A DNA stretch of 64,000 nucleotides from Flavobacterium sp. (lineage in GTDB: Bacteria > Bacteroidota > Bacteroidia > Flavobacteriales > Flavobacteriaceae): contig NZ_JBCNKR010000006.1 in NCBI RefSeq assembly GCF_039595935.1, positions 2,886,001-2,950,000 on the forward strand, in the 5' to 3' direction. The notes under the pieces were generated by a model, which searched no databases, was not told the origin of the DNA, and saw only the letters and a list, made by a program, of their open reading frames with translations. Shown piece by piece: positions 1-8,783 of this stretch (positions are counted from its first letter, which is position 1; the number at the start of each line of letters is the position of its first letter). The translations under genes and the position numbers were made by a program.

Positions 1-1229
1 CATCTTCTATCTGGCTGCATTTGAGCAGTATTGCACCGTGGAAAGTAAAATTAACTCCGGAAATTAATTCTTCTAACTTACCTCCATTTGGATTAGAAGC
101 TAATACAGATTCTTTACTGGACGTAGCCGATTTAGTTTTTGTTGATCCTGTAGGAACTGGTTTTAGCCGAATAATTTCCCCAGGGACGCCACAAGATTTT
201 TATGGAGTAGATCAGGATGCTGAATCAATGGCGCAGTTTATAGAAAAGTGGCTGATAAAAAATAATAGATGGAATTCTCCAAAGTTTCTTATTGGAGAAA
301 GTTATGGAAGCCAGCGGGTTTCAGTTCTTCCAAGAGCGCTTATGGGCGGAGTAACTTATTCTGGTGTAATGAGAGGCATTACATTAAACGGTATTATTAT
401 GCTGGGAACTACGCTTGAATCGCCTTTAAAAAAGTTAACCTCCGAAGAAAAATTAGAAAGAGCGGCATCATTACTTCCAACTTTATCAAAAACAGCCTGG
501 TATTATAATAAAATTGATAAAACGGTATCTTACGGAGAGTTTCAAAAAGAAGTTTCAGCATTTGCAGAAAAAGAATATTTGAATGCACTTTTACAGGACA
601 ATCAGCAAAAACTTTCGGAAACAGAAAGGAATGTTATTATTGAAAAACTTTGCAAATACACAGGATTGCCTAAAGATTTTTTTTCATCAACACTAGAAAT
701 AGCTCCAAAAAATTTCGTCGACAGTCTTTTGTCGAAAGAAAATCTACAGATTGGATTATACGATACAAGATACAATCTTTCGCTTGAGCATTCTGGTAAT
801 GATCCAGTTGCAGACGATCCGGCAATGGGAAGATACGTTCCCGGATTTACGGCTGCTTTTAGAGAATTATTAGCTTCAAAATTAAAAATTGACATTCAGG
901 ATCCGTATAAAACTATTGATTGGAAAAATATTTCGTTTCAATGGCAATGGGCACGTAAAGAGACCAAAGAAGGTCCTGATTTTACTGACGATTTAAATGT
1001 CGTTTTACGCAGAACGCCAAATTTAAAAGTATTTATAGCGGGAGGAAGTTTGGATTTGTCTACTCCTGTGGGTTATGCTAAAATAACGACAGAAAAAGCA
1101 AATTTCCCTGCTGACAGAGTCATTTTTAAAGAATACGAATCGGGTCACATGCTTTATTTAGGTAATACAGGAACAGTATTTAGCGTTGATGTAAGATCGT
1201 TTATTTTAAGTTGTTCCAACAAAAATTAA
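1..1229 (+). CDS. S10 serine carboxypeptidase-like peptidase, 5'-truncated
   Basis: The reading frame is open from the window edge (first full codon at base 3), so the true start lies upstream; 408 codons are visible. Peptidase family S10 hallmarks are present: FVDPVGTGFSR, then the nucleophile motif GESYGS with its Ser codon at 300-302, a late Asp in GGSLDLSTP, and a His in ESGHMLYL near the C terminus. These form the expected Ser-Asp-His triad order. The family removes C-terminal residues from peptides; bacterial members are usually exported, but the signal peptide would lie outside the window. The next gene starts 41 bp downstream on the same strand. Family assignment is firm, substrate unknown. 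Confidence 0.9.
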   Translation, partial: SSIWLHLSSIAPWKVKLTPEINSSNLPPFGLEANTDSLLDVADLVFVDPVGTGFSRIISPGTPQDFYGVDQDAESMAQFIEKWLIKNNRWNSPKFLIGESYGSQRVSVLPRALMGGVTYSGVMRGITLNGIIMLGTTLESPLKKLTSEEKLERAASLLPTLSKTAWYYNKIDKTVSYGEFQKEVSAFAEKEYLNALLQDNQQKLSETERNVIIEKLCKYTGLPKDFFSSTLEIAPKNFVDSLLSKENLQIGLYDTRYNLSLEHSGNDPVADDPAMGRYVPGFTAAFRELLASKLKIDIQDPYKTIDWKNISFQWQWARKETKEGPDFTDDLNVVLRRTPNLKVFIAGGSLDLSTPVGYAKITTEKANFPADRVIFKEYESGHMLYLGNTGTVFSVDVRSFILSCSNKN

Positions 1230-1270
1230 AAACTCACTTTATAATTATTGTAAATACAAGAAGATTGTCC

Positions 1271-2323
1271 ATGAAAAAACAAACCTACATTATTGTCCTA
1301 TTTTTTTTTATTAATCTAATTCAGGCACAAAAGAATAGTCCGGATTATTTTGCATTAAATGGTGTTTTAAAAAATAATTATAAAGGATATTTATATGTTT
1401 CTTATGCTGATAAAAAAGATAGCTGTTTTGTAGAAAATAATAAATTTTCTTTCAAAGGGCATATACCTGGAGACATGACAAATGTATTTTTCTGGTTGAA
1501 AGGAAAAACTTGTATTATGAAAAAAGAATTTTTTCTCGAAAATAAAAATGTTAAAATCAACTTAGCTTTTTATGAAGAAATCCAAAATAAAGATACGACA
1601 GTCTTTTTTCATGCAACTTCAATTGTGGGTACAAAAACAGCTCTAATTCAGGACGATTATGAAAGGTTTGCCGCTAGTAATTTATATGCTAAAGACCGTC
1701 ATCAAAAGCTATACAGAAAGCTAAACACAATGGCAGTTAAAGACCCAAAAAATTATTATGTGGGTAATTTAATAGAGGAAATGTGTTGGGATAGCACGTT
1801 GGATAAAAATCAATTAAAAAAAATATACAGTAAATTAGATAAAAAAAATCAACGAAGAGGCAATATTTATGTTATAGAAAAAAAGCTGTATCCCAAAAAC
1901 GACATAAATGTAAACGATATGGTTTATGATTTTGAATTGCCGGATGAAAACAATACTGTATTTAAAACAGTGTCTTTAAAAGGGAAATGGTATCTTATAG
2001 ATTTTTGGGCCACCTATTGTAGTATTTGTATCGCTGCATTTCCTAAATTACAAAAGATTCATGATTTATATAAAGACAGGAATTTTGAAATTTTATCAGT
2101 TTCCGTTGATAAAGATTTGAAAAAATGGCAGAATTTCTTGAAAACACATGACCTAAAATGGAAAAATTTGATTGAAAAAAGAGGTATTGACGATAGCGAA
2201 GCTGTAAAAAAGTATATTTCTTTTACCCCCTCAAATTTTTTAATTAGCCCTGAAGGTAAAATAGTGGCAAGCAATATTAGTCCTGAAGATTTAGAAAAAT
2301 TTCTCAAAAAAAATTTAAAATAA
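1271..2323 (+). CDS. TlpA-family thiol-disulfide oxidoreductase, DUF4369-like N-terminus
   Basis: The 350-residue protein has a signal peptide ending near QAQ, an N-terminal beta-rich region resembling DUF4369 (about residues 25-130), and a C-terminal thioredoxin fold with the active site FWATYCSICIAAFP (Cys250 and Cys253). The frame is open back to 1211, but ATG 1271 is chosen because it begins the signal peptide directly (MKKQTYIIVLFFF). TlpA-like proteins reduce or exchange disulfides in the periplasm. The CSIC dipeptide is less usual than CPPC or CGPC. It may be cotranscribed with the upstream peptidase. The redox partner is unknown. Confidence 0.88.
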   Translation: MKKQTYIIVLFFFINLIQAQKNSPDYFALNGVLKNNYKGYLYVSYADKKDSCFVENNKFSFKGHIPGDMTNVFFWLKGKTCIMKKEFFLENKNVKINLAFYEEIQNKDTTVFFHATSIVGTKTALIQDDYERFAASNLYAKDRHQKLYRKLNTMAVKDPKNYYVGNLIEEMCWDSTLDKNQLKKIYSKLDKKNQRRGNIYVIEKKLYPKNDINVNDMVYDFELPDENNTVFKTVSLKGKWYLIDFWATYCSICIAAFPKLQKIHDLYKDRNFEILSVSVDKDLKKWQNFLKTHDLKWKNLIEKRGIDDSEAVKKYISFTPSNFLISPEGKIVASNISPEDLEKFLKKNLK

Positions 2324-2486
2324 TTCCATTTCATTAAAAATGATTTTAATTTTTGTGACGTCTTACAACGTTAATTAATAAGAATTTAGTAATTTAATAG
2401 TAAGACGATGTTTATAATTAAAAAAGGATATATAATTAATTATCTGAACATATACTTTTACCGTAGGTAATTAAGGTATCTAATAA

Positions 2487-3116
2487 TTAGTAAACTTTAG
2501 TTATCATTTCATCTATAGGCAAACGAACTTTTTTCGTTGCTGCCATATAGTCTTTTTCCGAATCTCGATATCCTAAAGCCAAGATAACTGTAGAATGCAA
2601 TCCTTTTTCTTTCAAACCCAAAACCTTATCGATAATGGAGGCATTAAAACCTTCAATAGGAGTGGCATCCACTTTCAATTCTGCTGCAGCAATAAGTGCA
2701 GTTCCTAGTGCAATATAAGCCTGTTTAGAGGCCCAAATAGCTTTTTGTTCTGTATCAATAGCGCCAAAATAGGAATGCAAGCCATTTCTAAATCCTGATA
2801 AGGCACCAGCATCAAGACCTCTTTGTTTTTCTGTCATTGCCATGTAATTGTCAATGTAAGTCGTAGTCATGTCATTGTAGGCTGCAAAGACCAGCAAATG
2901 AGAACAGGATTCAATTTGTCTATTATACGAATCAGTACCTAATTTCTTTTGGATTTCCGGATTGCTTACAACAAAAACACGGTAAGATTGCAGACCACAA
3001 GAGGATGCTGAAAGATTTATAGCCTCTAAGATTTGATCGATCTTTTCTTCTGCTACTTTTATGTTATTATAAGCTTTTGTGGCGTAGCGCCATTTTAAAT
3101 TTTCTATTAAATTCAT
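2487..3116 (-). CDS. Nitroreductase-family NAD(P)H-dependent oxidoreductase
   Basis: The 209-residue product begins MNLIENLKWRYATKAYN, the typical opening of small FMN-dependent nitroreductases, and contains SSCGLQSYRVFVV and a C-terminal ILALGYRDSEKDYM segment characteristic of the family. The frame extends nine codons further upstream, but the internal ATG at 3114-3116 matches the family start. Such enzymes use NAD(P)H to reduce nitroaromatics, quinones or flavins in the cytoplasm. The gene is monocistronic and divergent from the methionine module, with about 270 bp between the two starts. Substrate cannot be read from the sequence. Confidence 0.9.
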   Translation of the reverse strand: MNLIENLKWRYATKAYNNIKVAEEKIDQILEAINLSASSCGLQSYRVFVVSNPEIQKKLGTDSYNRQIESCSHLLVFAAYNDMTTTYIDNYMAMTEKQRGLDAGALSGFRNGLHSYFGAIDTEQKAIWASKQAYIALGTALIAAAELKVDATPIEGFNASIIDKVLGLKEKGLHSTVILALGYRDSEKDYMAATKKVRLPIDEMITKVY

Positions 3117-3220
3117 TGCTGCATCTATCTTAATTTTCAGCAAATATAAATGATATTGTTTTCTTTTTCGAGGCTTGAATTGCTATGGGAAACTTCAAAT
3201 AGGTCATATTTTGGTTCTCT

Positions 3221-3307
3221 AAAGAATAATTATCTGTTTTTCCTTATTATTATATTTGTAAAAAGATTAATAATCTTTAAAAGTATTTGAAAAAAGAATA
3301 ATTATCT
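3221..3307 (+). promoter_or_regulatory. Candidate mesX promoter and operator repeats
   Basis: A perfect 15-bp direct repeat, AAAGAATAATTATCT, occurs at 3221-3235 and 3293-3307. Between the copies lie a consensus Bacteroidota -7 element, TATATTTG (3251-3258), and, at the expected transcription start, a 17-bp palindrome AAAGATTA-A-TAATCTTT (3262-3278). No well-placed -33 TTG is visible. The arrangement suggests a regulator bound around the promoter of mesX; an Lrp/AsnC protein is encoded downstream of the same gene group, but any link is inference. The leader to ATG 3385 would be about 120 nt. Confidence 0.5.
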
Positions 3308-3384
3308 TAATTTTTATGTTTTGTAAAATATTAATTCTTTTAGTTTCAAATTTGCAGGGTAAAAAAACTAAACCTTGTCATCAG

Positions 3385-4434
3385 ATGAAAGCGAACATAC
3401 AAGAAGATTTAAGAAACAAAAATCAGGATATTGAAAACACCCAGAATACAATCCAAAATGATTTTGTGTTCACGCTAAAAAGTACTTGTTTAGATGAAAA
3501 TTATCACCCTTCAAGTAAAACGCGTCTGACAACCAATTTTGCCAACTTGGCAAGAGGAGCTAATCGCCAGCAAAACTTGCGTAATGCCTTAAATATGATT
3601 AACAATCGATTCAATGCATTGGCTCATTTGGATAATCCAAAAGGGGATCGTTACCATGTGGAACTTGAAATTCTCACAGTAACGATGAGTATTGATGATA
3701 AGAATGGCAGTAACGATCTACCGATGATTGAAGTTTTAAAAACGAATATTATTGACCGTAAGACTGGCCAGCAAATCGAAGGAGTTGCCGGAAATAATTA
3801 TTCCTCGTATGTTCGGGATTATGATTTCAGTATTTTATTGATCGAGCATAATAAAAATAAATCTGTTTTTTCTATTCCTGAAAATTTTGGTGATTTGCAC
3901 GGAAAACTTTATAAGTGCTTCGTTAATTCAACTACTTATAAAGAGTACTTTAAAATGTCACCGATCATTTGTTTAAGTGTATCGAGCAACAAAACGTATA
4001 CCCGCACTGAATATCAGCATCCGGTTTTGGGTTTTGAATATCTGCAGAACGAGTATTCTCTCACTGATGAATATTTTTCTAAAATGGGTTTAAAAGTTCG
4101 TTTTTTCATGCCTCCGAACAGTGCGGCACCAATGGCTTTTTACCATTCCGGAGATCTGCTAGCTGATTATACTGATCTTGGATTAATCAGCTCAATCAGT
4201 ACGATGGAGACTTTCCAGAAGATTTATCGCCCTGAAATTTACAATGCAAATTCAGTGGCTGGGAAAATCTATCAACCTAGTCTTAAACACGAAGATTATT
4301 CGCTGACTCGTGTAGTTTATGACCGCGAAGAGCGAAGCCGACTGGCTGTTGAACAAGGCAAATATGCAGAAGAGCATTTTATTAAACCTTATAAAAATGT
4401 TCTGGAGCAGTGGTCTGCTAATTTTACCCTTTAA
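3385..4434 (+). CDS. mesX: MesX, DUF1852 protein needed by MesD methionine synthase
   Basis: The 349-residue protein carries conserved DUF1852 sequence: LDENYHPSSKTRLTTNFANLARG, NRFNALAHLDNPKGDRYHVELEI and a long C-terminal region ending EQWSANFTL. The frame is open from 3316, but the extra residues look unlike the family, so ATG 3385 is preferred. DUF1852 proteins are known genetically to be required, together with oxygen, for function of MesD, a methionine synthase that uses neither 5-methyl-tetrahydrofolate nor cobalamin; the chemistry is unknown and an oxygenase role has been suggested. mesD follows after 30 bp, so the two are almost certainly one operon. No signal peptide; probably cytoplasmic. 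Confidence 0.9.
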   Translation: MKANIQEDLRNKNQDIENTQNTIQNDFVFTLKSTCLDENYHPSSKTRLTTNFANLARGANRQQNLRNALNMINNRFNALAHLDNPKGDRYHVELEILTVTMSIDDKNGSNDLPMIEVLKTNIIDRKTGQQIEGVAGNNYSSYVRDYDFSILLIEHNKNKSVFSIPENFGDLHGKLYKCFVNSTTYKEYFKMSPIICLSVSSNKTYTRTEYQHPVLGFEYLQNEYSLTDEYFSKMGLKVRFFMPPNSAAPMAFYHSGDLLADYTDLGLISSISTMETFQKIYRPEIYNANSVAGKIYQPSLKHEDYSLTRVVYDREERSRLAVEQGKYAEEHFIKPYKNVLEQWSANFTL

Positions 4435-4464
4435 TTGATTACAACGCATTAAAATTATACTATT

Positions 4465-5496
4465 ATGAAGAAGTTATTATTACCAACCTCAATTGTTGGA
4501 AGTTTACCCAAACCTGCGTGGCTGGCACCACCTGAAAAACTTTGGTCGCCTTGGAAATTAGAAGGAGAGCAATTGCTTGAAGGAAAACAGGATGCGCTGC
4601 GCATTTCTCTGCAGGAACAACAATTGGCAGGTTTGGATATCATTTGTGACGGCGAGCAGACACGACAACATTTTGTAACTACTTTTATTGAGCATTTAAG
4701 CGGCGTAGATTTTGAAAATCGTAAAACAGTAAAAATCCGTAACCGTTATGACGCGAGTGTTCCTATGGTTGTAGATGAGGTTGCACGCCAGAAAGCAGTT
4801 TTTGTTGAAGACGCTAAATTTCTTCGTAAACAGACAAACAAACCTATAAAATGGGCATTGCCAGGTCCATTGACAATGGTAGATACCTTGTATGACGACC
4901 ATTATAAAAGCCGTGAAAAATTGGCTTGGGAATTTGCAAAAGCACTCAATGAAGAAGCAAGAGAATTGCAGGATGCAGGAGTAGATATTATCCAGTTTGA
5001 TGAACCTGCATTTAATGTGTTCTTTGATGAAGTAAACGATTGGGGAATGGCAGCATTAGAAAGAGCTATTGAAGGTTTACACTGCCAGACTGCGGTTCAT
5101 ATTTGTTACGGTTATGGAATACAGGCCAATACGGATTGGAAAAAGACATTAGGTTCTGAGTGGCGTCAATACGAGGAAATTTTTCCGAAAATTCAAAAAT
5201 CTAAAATTGATATAGTGTCTTTAGAATGCCACAACTCCCATGTGCCTTTAGATTTAATGGAATTGGTTCGCGGCAAAAAAGTAATGGTAGGAGCCATTGA
5301 TGTCGCAACCAATACTATCGAAACACCCGAAGAAGTAGCTGATACCCTGCGTAAAGCTCTTGAGTTTGTAAATGCTGAAAATCTTTACCCTTCTACAAAC
5401 TGCGGTATGGCTCCGTTGTCTCGAAGCGTAGCCAGTGGCAAGTTAAATGCTTTAAGCGCAGGAGCAGAAATTATACGCAAAGAACTTGGGATTTAG
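4465..5496 (+). CDS. mesD: MesD-type core methionine synthase (MetE C-terminal-like)
   Basis: The 343-residue protein corresponds to only the catalytic, C-terminal half of MetE and lacks the N-terminal folate-binding half. It opens with LPTSIVGSLPKPAWL. The zinc site expected for MetE-like enzymes is visible: His212 and Cys214 in VHICYG, Glu254 in SLECHN and Cys313 in TNCGM; QFDEPAF is the conserved substrate-side motif. MesD converts homocysteine to methionine with an unidentified methyl donor and depends on MesX. The gene directly follows mesX, which supports the MesD rather than MesA/B/C assignment. Confidence in the enzyme type is high; the donor is unknown. Confidence 0.9.
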   Translation: MKKLLLPTSIVGSLPKPAWLAPPEKLWSPWKLEGEQLLEGKQDALRISLQEQQLAGLDIICDGEQTRQHFVTTFIEHLSGVDFENRKTVKIRNRYDASVPMVVDEVARQKAVFVEDAKFLRKQTNKPIKWALPGPLTMVDTLYDDHYKSREKLAWEFAKALNEEARELQDAGVDIIQFDEPAFNVFFDEVNDWGMAALERAIEGLHCQTAVHICYGYGIQANTDWKKTLGSEWRQYEEIFPKIQKSKIDIVSLECHNSHVPLDLMELVRGKKVMVGAIDVATNTIETPEEVADTLRKALEFVNAENLYPSTNCGMAPLSRSVASGKLNALSAGAEIIRKELGI

Positions 5497-5554
5497 TCTC
5501 AATATATTATTAATGGAATCCGTACCTCTACGGAGGAATAATATTTAAAACACA

Positions 5555-6547
5555 TTGAACAAATTATTTGAAGTATTAAAAAAAGCAGGTTTCGACGGTT
5601 TCCTGCTAATGATAGCCACAATGATTCTGATGGCTTATTTTTTGCCGAAACCAGGCATGATCAAAGAACCCGTTTCATTGGAGGAAATTGCGAATGCTGG
5701 CGTTTCCCTGATTTTCTTATTTTATGGCATGCGGTTGAGTGTTGAGAAACTAAAAGCCGGACTTTCTAACTGGAAAATGCACATTGTCGTTCAGTTGACC
5801 ACCTTTTTATTTTTTCCGCTTATTGTTTTGGCATTTCGCCCGTTGTTTGTCAATAACGGCTTTGAGTTGCTTTGGCTGGGTGTATTTTTTCTGGCAGCTT
5901 TACCGTCTACAGTATCCTCTTCTGTAGTCATGGTTTCTATCGCTAAGGGAAACATTCCTGCTGCCATTTTCAATGCGAGTATTTCCAGTTTGATCGGAGT
6001 AGTGGTTACGCCGCTTTGGGTTGGGCTGTTTATAGCTTCTGCAACGGGCGATTTTGATGTCAGTACTATCGTCATAAAGTTGATTCTTCAAGTTTTGCTT
6101 CCTGTCATTATTGGTATCAGCCTCAACTCCCGTTTTGGTTCCATTGCCGAAAAATACAAAAAACAGCTCAAATATTTCGATCAGGCAGTTATTCTAACGA
6201 TTATTTACACGTCGTTTTGCAAGTCATTTTCTGAACATCTTTTTGAAGGCTTCACCGCCCCTGAACTTGCCGGACTCGCTGCAGGAATGATGGCCTTATT
6301 TTTTGCTGTATTCTTTTGTGTCGGACTACTCAGCCGCCTGCTTGGCTTTTCAGATGAAGACCGTATTACAGTCTTATTCTGCGGATCTAAAAAGTCATTG
6401 GTACACGGCACCGTCATGTCAAAAGTACTTTTTCAGCACAGTACCATTACCGGAATCGTATTGCTGCCATTAATGCTTTACCATGCCTTGCAGTTGATTG
6501 CCGCCAGCATCATTGCTCAGGGGATGGCTCGACGAAAAGAAGTCTAA
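5555..6547 (+). CDS. Bile acid:sodium symporter-family (BASS/SBF-like) transporter
   Basis: The 330-residue, strongly hydrophobic protein has about ten predicted membrane segments and matches the SBF-like (YfeH-type) branch: ALPSTVSSSVVMVSIAKGN and FCGSKKSLVHGTVM are conserved signatures. The only start fitting the family N terminus is TTG at 5555 (an in-frame stop lies at 5546-5548); a GGAGGA sequence lies 17 bp upstream, too far for a normal Shine-Dalgarno site. A small hairpin (TCCGTA-CCTC-TACGGA, about 5519-5534) lies in the 58-bp gap after mesD. BASS proteins couple sodium entry to uptake of organic acids or amphipathic solutes. Linkage to mesXD suggests a methionine-related substrate, but this is inference. 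Confidence 0.85.
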   Translation: MNKLFEVLKKAGFDGFLLMIATMILMAYFLPKPGMIKEPVSLEEIANAGVSLIFLFYGMRLSVEKLKAGLSNWKMHIVVQLTTFLFFPLIVLAFRPLFVNNGFELLWLGVFFLAALPSTVSSSVVMVSIAKGNIPAAIFNASISSLIGVVVTPLWVGLFIASATGDFDVSTIVIKLILQVLLPVIIGISLNSRFGSIAEKYKKQLKYFDQAVILTIIYTSFCKSFSEHLFEGFTAPELAGLAAGMMALFFAVFFCVGLLSRLLGFSDEDRITVLFCGSKKSLVHGTVMSKVLFQHSTITGIVLLPLMLYHALQLIAASIIAQGMARRKEV

Positions 6548-6628
6548 TTTTTTATACTGTTAAAGTGAGTCTTTCAGGTTTTAGTTTTTGTGATTTATTT
6601 AAAATAAGATTTCTGTATTGTTTTTAAT

Positions 6629-6636
6629 TATATTTG
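6629..6636 (+). promoter_or_regulatory. Candidate -7 element of the Lrp-type gene
   Basis: TATATTTG matches the Bacteroidota TAnnTTTG promoter element and lies 47 bp upstream of the next ATG. A TTG (6618-6620) is present but too close to be a normal -33, so the call rests on the -7 alone. Confidence 0.35.
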
Positions 6637-6682
6637 AAGAATTTTATTCTGTATTACAAATAAATTAAACCAAAAATATTCT

Positions 6683-7135
6683 ATGGAACAAATAGACGAT
6701 ATTGATCTTAAGTTATTAAATATATTACACGATAATTCTAAATACACTGTAAAAGAACTTGCTAAGATGGTAAATCTTTCAGCATCGCCTGTTTTTGAGC
6801 GGATTAAAAGATTAGAAAACAATGGTTATATTAAAAAATATATAGCCTTGTTAGATGCAGAAAAATTAAACAGAGGGTTTATTGTTTTTTGTAATATCAA
6901 ATTGAAACAGCACGATCGTAATATTGGAAATCAGTTTGTTAACGATATTATGAAAATAGAAGAAGTTGTAGAATGTTATAATATCTCAGGAGATTATGAT
7001 TTTTTAATGAAAGTTTCTGCCAAAGATATGAAGCATTATCAGGATTTTGTGTTTAATAAATTAGGATCAGTTGAAAGTATAGGGAGTACCCAAAGTACCT
7101 TTGTTATGTCGGAGATAAAAAATATGTATGGATAG
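6683..7135 (+). CDS. Lrp/AsnC-family transcriptional regulator
   Basis: At 150 residues this is a standard-length Lrp/AsnC protein. The N-terminal winged helix-turn-helix (LDLKLLNILHDNSKYTVKELAKMVNLSASPVFERIKRLENNGYIKKY region, residues 5-55) is followed by a RAM effector-binding domain (about 65-145) with the usual VVECYNISGDYDFLMKV pattern. Such proteins form octamers or dimers that sense amino acids and regulate amino acid metabolism and transport. Its position just after mesX-mesD-transporter makes regulation of that module plausible, but the effector is unknown. It appears to have its own promoter. Confidence 0.92.
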   Translation: MEQIDDIDLKLLNILHDNSKYTVKELAKMVNLSASPVFERIKRLENNGYIKKYIALLDAEKLNRGFIVFCNIKLKQHDRNIGNQFVNDIMKIEEVVECYNISGDYDFLMKVSAKDMKHYQDFVFNKLGSVESIGSTQSTFVMSEIKNMYG

Positions 7136-7223
7136 TTCCGCGATGGCTTATTTTTGAAATTCACCTTAGCTTTTTTGGCAGAAAATGTATTTAAGCCCAT
7201 TTGGAATATTTTATATTTAACTA

Positions 7224-7268
7224 CTACTTTTATACTGTTTATTTCAAGCACACTAAGAATTTCTTTGG
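7224..7268. repeat. Interspersed repeat D, copy 1
   Basis: About 43 bp containing ACTGTTTATTTCAA, a variable dinucleotide and ACTAAGAATTTC recurs at 16100-16142 with a few differences. Both copies lie downstream of a regulator gene on the plus strand. No coding capacity is evident. Confidence 0.5.
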
Positions 7269-7272
7269 CCTA

Positions 7273-7812
7273 TCAATTTACAACCGCATCAGTTTGAATA
7301 TTTATTTTGTTCGAAACCTTGTCTTTTACAATACTTGGTATCTCAATACTAAAATCACTCGCATTTACAGTAAAAGCAGATAAAATAGTAATGCCATTTG
7401 CAGATTTGCGTATTCTTGCTGTGGCTTTTATATCCTTGGATTTTCCGTGAAGTTCCAGTTTTCCTTTTATGGTAAAAACTTTAAAATCAGTAGTTAGACT
7501 GTTAAGATCAAAACCATCTATTTTTCCTTTAAATACAGCTTTTGGATATTGGTCACTTTCAATATAATTTTCATTAAAGTGTTCCTCCATCAAAGCAACC
7601 TTAAATTGAAAACCTTTCATAAGGGCTAAACTCGCAATTTCTCCTGTTGCAGGATTCAAAACAAAAGTAACATTCTTATTTACTGCCTTGACTTCTTCAA
7701 AAGAAGGAACAGAAGCTTCAAAAGTAACTTTCCCTGATTTACTAATCATTTTTTCTTGTGAAAAACTAATAGTGCAAACACATAACATTGAAATGAGTAT
7801 GATTTTTTTCAT
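7273..7812 (-). CDS. YceI-family lipid-binding protein (distal copy)
   Basis: The 179-residue protein has a cleavable signal peptide (MKKIILISMLCVCTISFSQ) and the YceI beta-barrel signatures FEASVPSFEEVKA, NPATGEIASLALMKGFQF, MEEHFNENYIESDQYPKAVFKGKI and KGKLELHGKSKDI. YceI proteins form a lipocalin-like barrel in the periplasm that can hold an isoprenoid or quinone-like chain. A close paralogue of identical length lies 48 bp upstream in the same operon, indicating tandem duplication. The ligand here is unknown. Confidence 0.93.
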   Translation of the reverse strand: MKKIILISMLCVCTISFSQEKMISKSGKVTFEASVPSFEEVKAVNKNVTFVLNPATGEIASLALMKGFQFKVALMEEHFNENYIESDQYPKAVFKGKIDGFDLNSLTTDFKVFTIKGKLELHGKSKDIKATARIRKSANGITILSAFTVNASDFSIEIPSIVKDKVSNKINIQTDAVVN

Positions 7813-7860
7813 TATTCTGTCTTTTATTTTTTTATAAAATCATTCTGTTTTGTTCGGCTT

Positions 7861-8400
7861 TTATTTTAAAACTGCAATAATTTGAACTTTGACTTTATTA
7901 TCCAGTTTATATTTAATAAGCGACGGAATTGGAATACTAAAATCACTTGCATTTACTTCAAAATCAGAAATAAAAGTAATTCGGGAGCCCGATCTTGTAA
8001 TTTTTGCATCGGCATTTATATCCTTAGATTTTCCATGCACTTCTAATTTTCCTTTTATAGTGTAATCTTTATAATCTTCAGTTAGATTTTTAATGTCAAA
8101 ACCTTCAATTTGTCCTCTAAAAATGGCTTTCGGATACTTATCGGTTTCCATGTAATTTTCATTAAAATGTTCTTCCATTAAAGCCATTTCAAATTCGAAT
8201 CCTTTCATTAAAGCCAGACTTGCTACTTCTCCTGTCACGGGATTTAAAACAAAAGTTACATTGCTGTTAGTTCCTGCAACCGGCTGAAAAGAAGGTACCG
8301 AAGCTTCCAGAGTTATTGTTGCAGATTTAGTTACTATTTTCTCTTGCGAAAAAACAATAAAAGAAGCCAATATCATTGGCATTATTATAATTTTCTTCAT
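7861..8400 (-). CDS. YceI-family lipid-binding protein (proximal copy)
   Basis: The 179-residue paralogue of the next downstream gene has signal peptide MKKIIIMPMILASFIVFSQ and the same motifs (NPVTGEVASLALMKGFEF, MEEHFNENYMETDKYPKAIFRG, KGKLEVHGKSKDI). The frame is open to 8445, but the extra residues overlap the upstream gene and the ATG at 8398-8400 begins a proper signal peptide. It lies 14 bp after the stop of the c-type haem lipoprotein gene, so the three minus-strand genes form one operon. The two YceI copies may hold different ligands or work as a relay. Confidence 0.93.
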   Translation of the reverse strand: MKKIIIMPMILASFIVFSQEKIVTKSATITLEASVPSFQPVAGTNSNVTFVLNPVTGEVASLALMKGFEFEMALMEEHFNENYMETDKYPKAIFRGQIEGFDIKNLTEDYKDYTIKGKLEVHGKSKDINADAKITRSGSRITFISDFEVNASDFSIPIPSLIKYKLDNKVKVQIIAVLK

Positions 8401-8414
8401 GTTCTTGTTATAGA

Positions 8415-8783
8415 TTATTTTTCTAATAATCCATCCTGGTTCCATTTATTTATAATATCAATAGTCGCTTGAGGCAATCTTGGCCCGCCTTGCGGCATTA
8501 AGGAACTATCTCCATTTTCTAAAGAAATTCGTGTAAGCAATCCTCGATTTAAAACTGCATTTTTCACCTGTTCATAAGTAACTAAAGACATTGGTGCTCC
8601 ATTTTTAGGCACTGCTGCATGACATACAACACAGTTATTATCGATAATAGATTTTACATTTTGGTTGTATGTTGCCAAACCATTAATTGGTGTAGGGTCA
8701 ATTAAAGTACTTGGATCATCGTTGGCACAACTTACAAAGATTGAAGCTACCGATGAGATGACGAAAAAGGTTTTTAAATTCAT
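8415..8783 (-). CDS. Small c-type cytochrome-like lipoprotein
   Basis: The 122-residue protein starts with a lipoprotein signal peptide (lipobox ending at Cys19, SCANDD following) and has one haem-attachment motif, CVVCH, at residues 51-55, preceded by NQNVKSIIDNN. The downstream LVTYEQVKNAVLNRGLLTRI and SLMPQGGPRLPQATIDIINKW stretches are typical of single-haem cytochrome-like domains; the Met in SLMPQGG is a likely axial ligand. It would be a membrane-anchored periplasmic electron carrier, first gene of an operon with two YceI proteins, and is divergent from an OB-fold, DUF5777 and globin operon. Confidence 0.88.
   Translation of the reverse strand: MNLKTFFVISSVASIFVSCANDDPSTLIDPTPINGLATYNQNVKSIIDNNCVVCHAAVPKNGAPMSLVTYEQVKNAVLNRGLLTRISLENGDSSLMPQGGPRLPQATIDIINKWNQDGLLEK

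Noticed and set aside
2359..2407. CGTCTTAC...GTAAGACG inverted repeat between the TlpA and nitroreductase genes
   Set aside because: The 8-bp arms are 33 bp apart, with no T tract; too weak to call terminator or operator.
3260..3384. Possible SAM riboswitch in the mesX leader
   Set aside because: I could not find the conserved helices or core of known SAM riboswitches; the leader is very A+T-rich with a protein-type palindrome.
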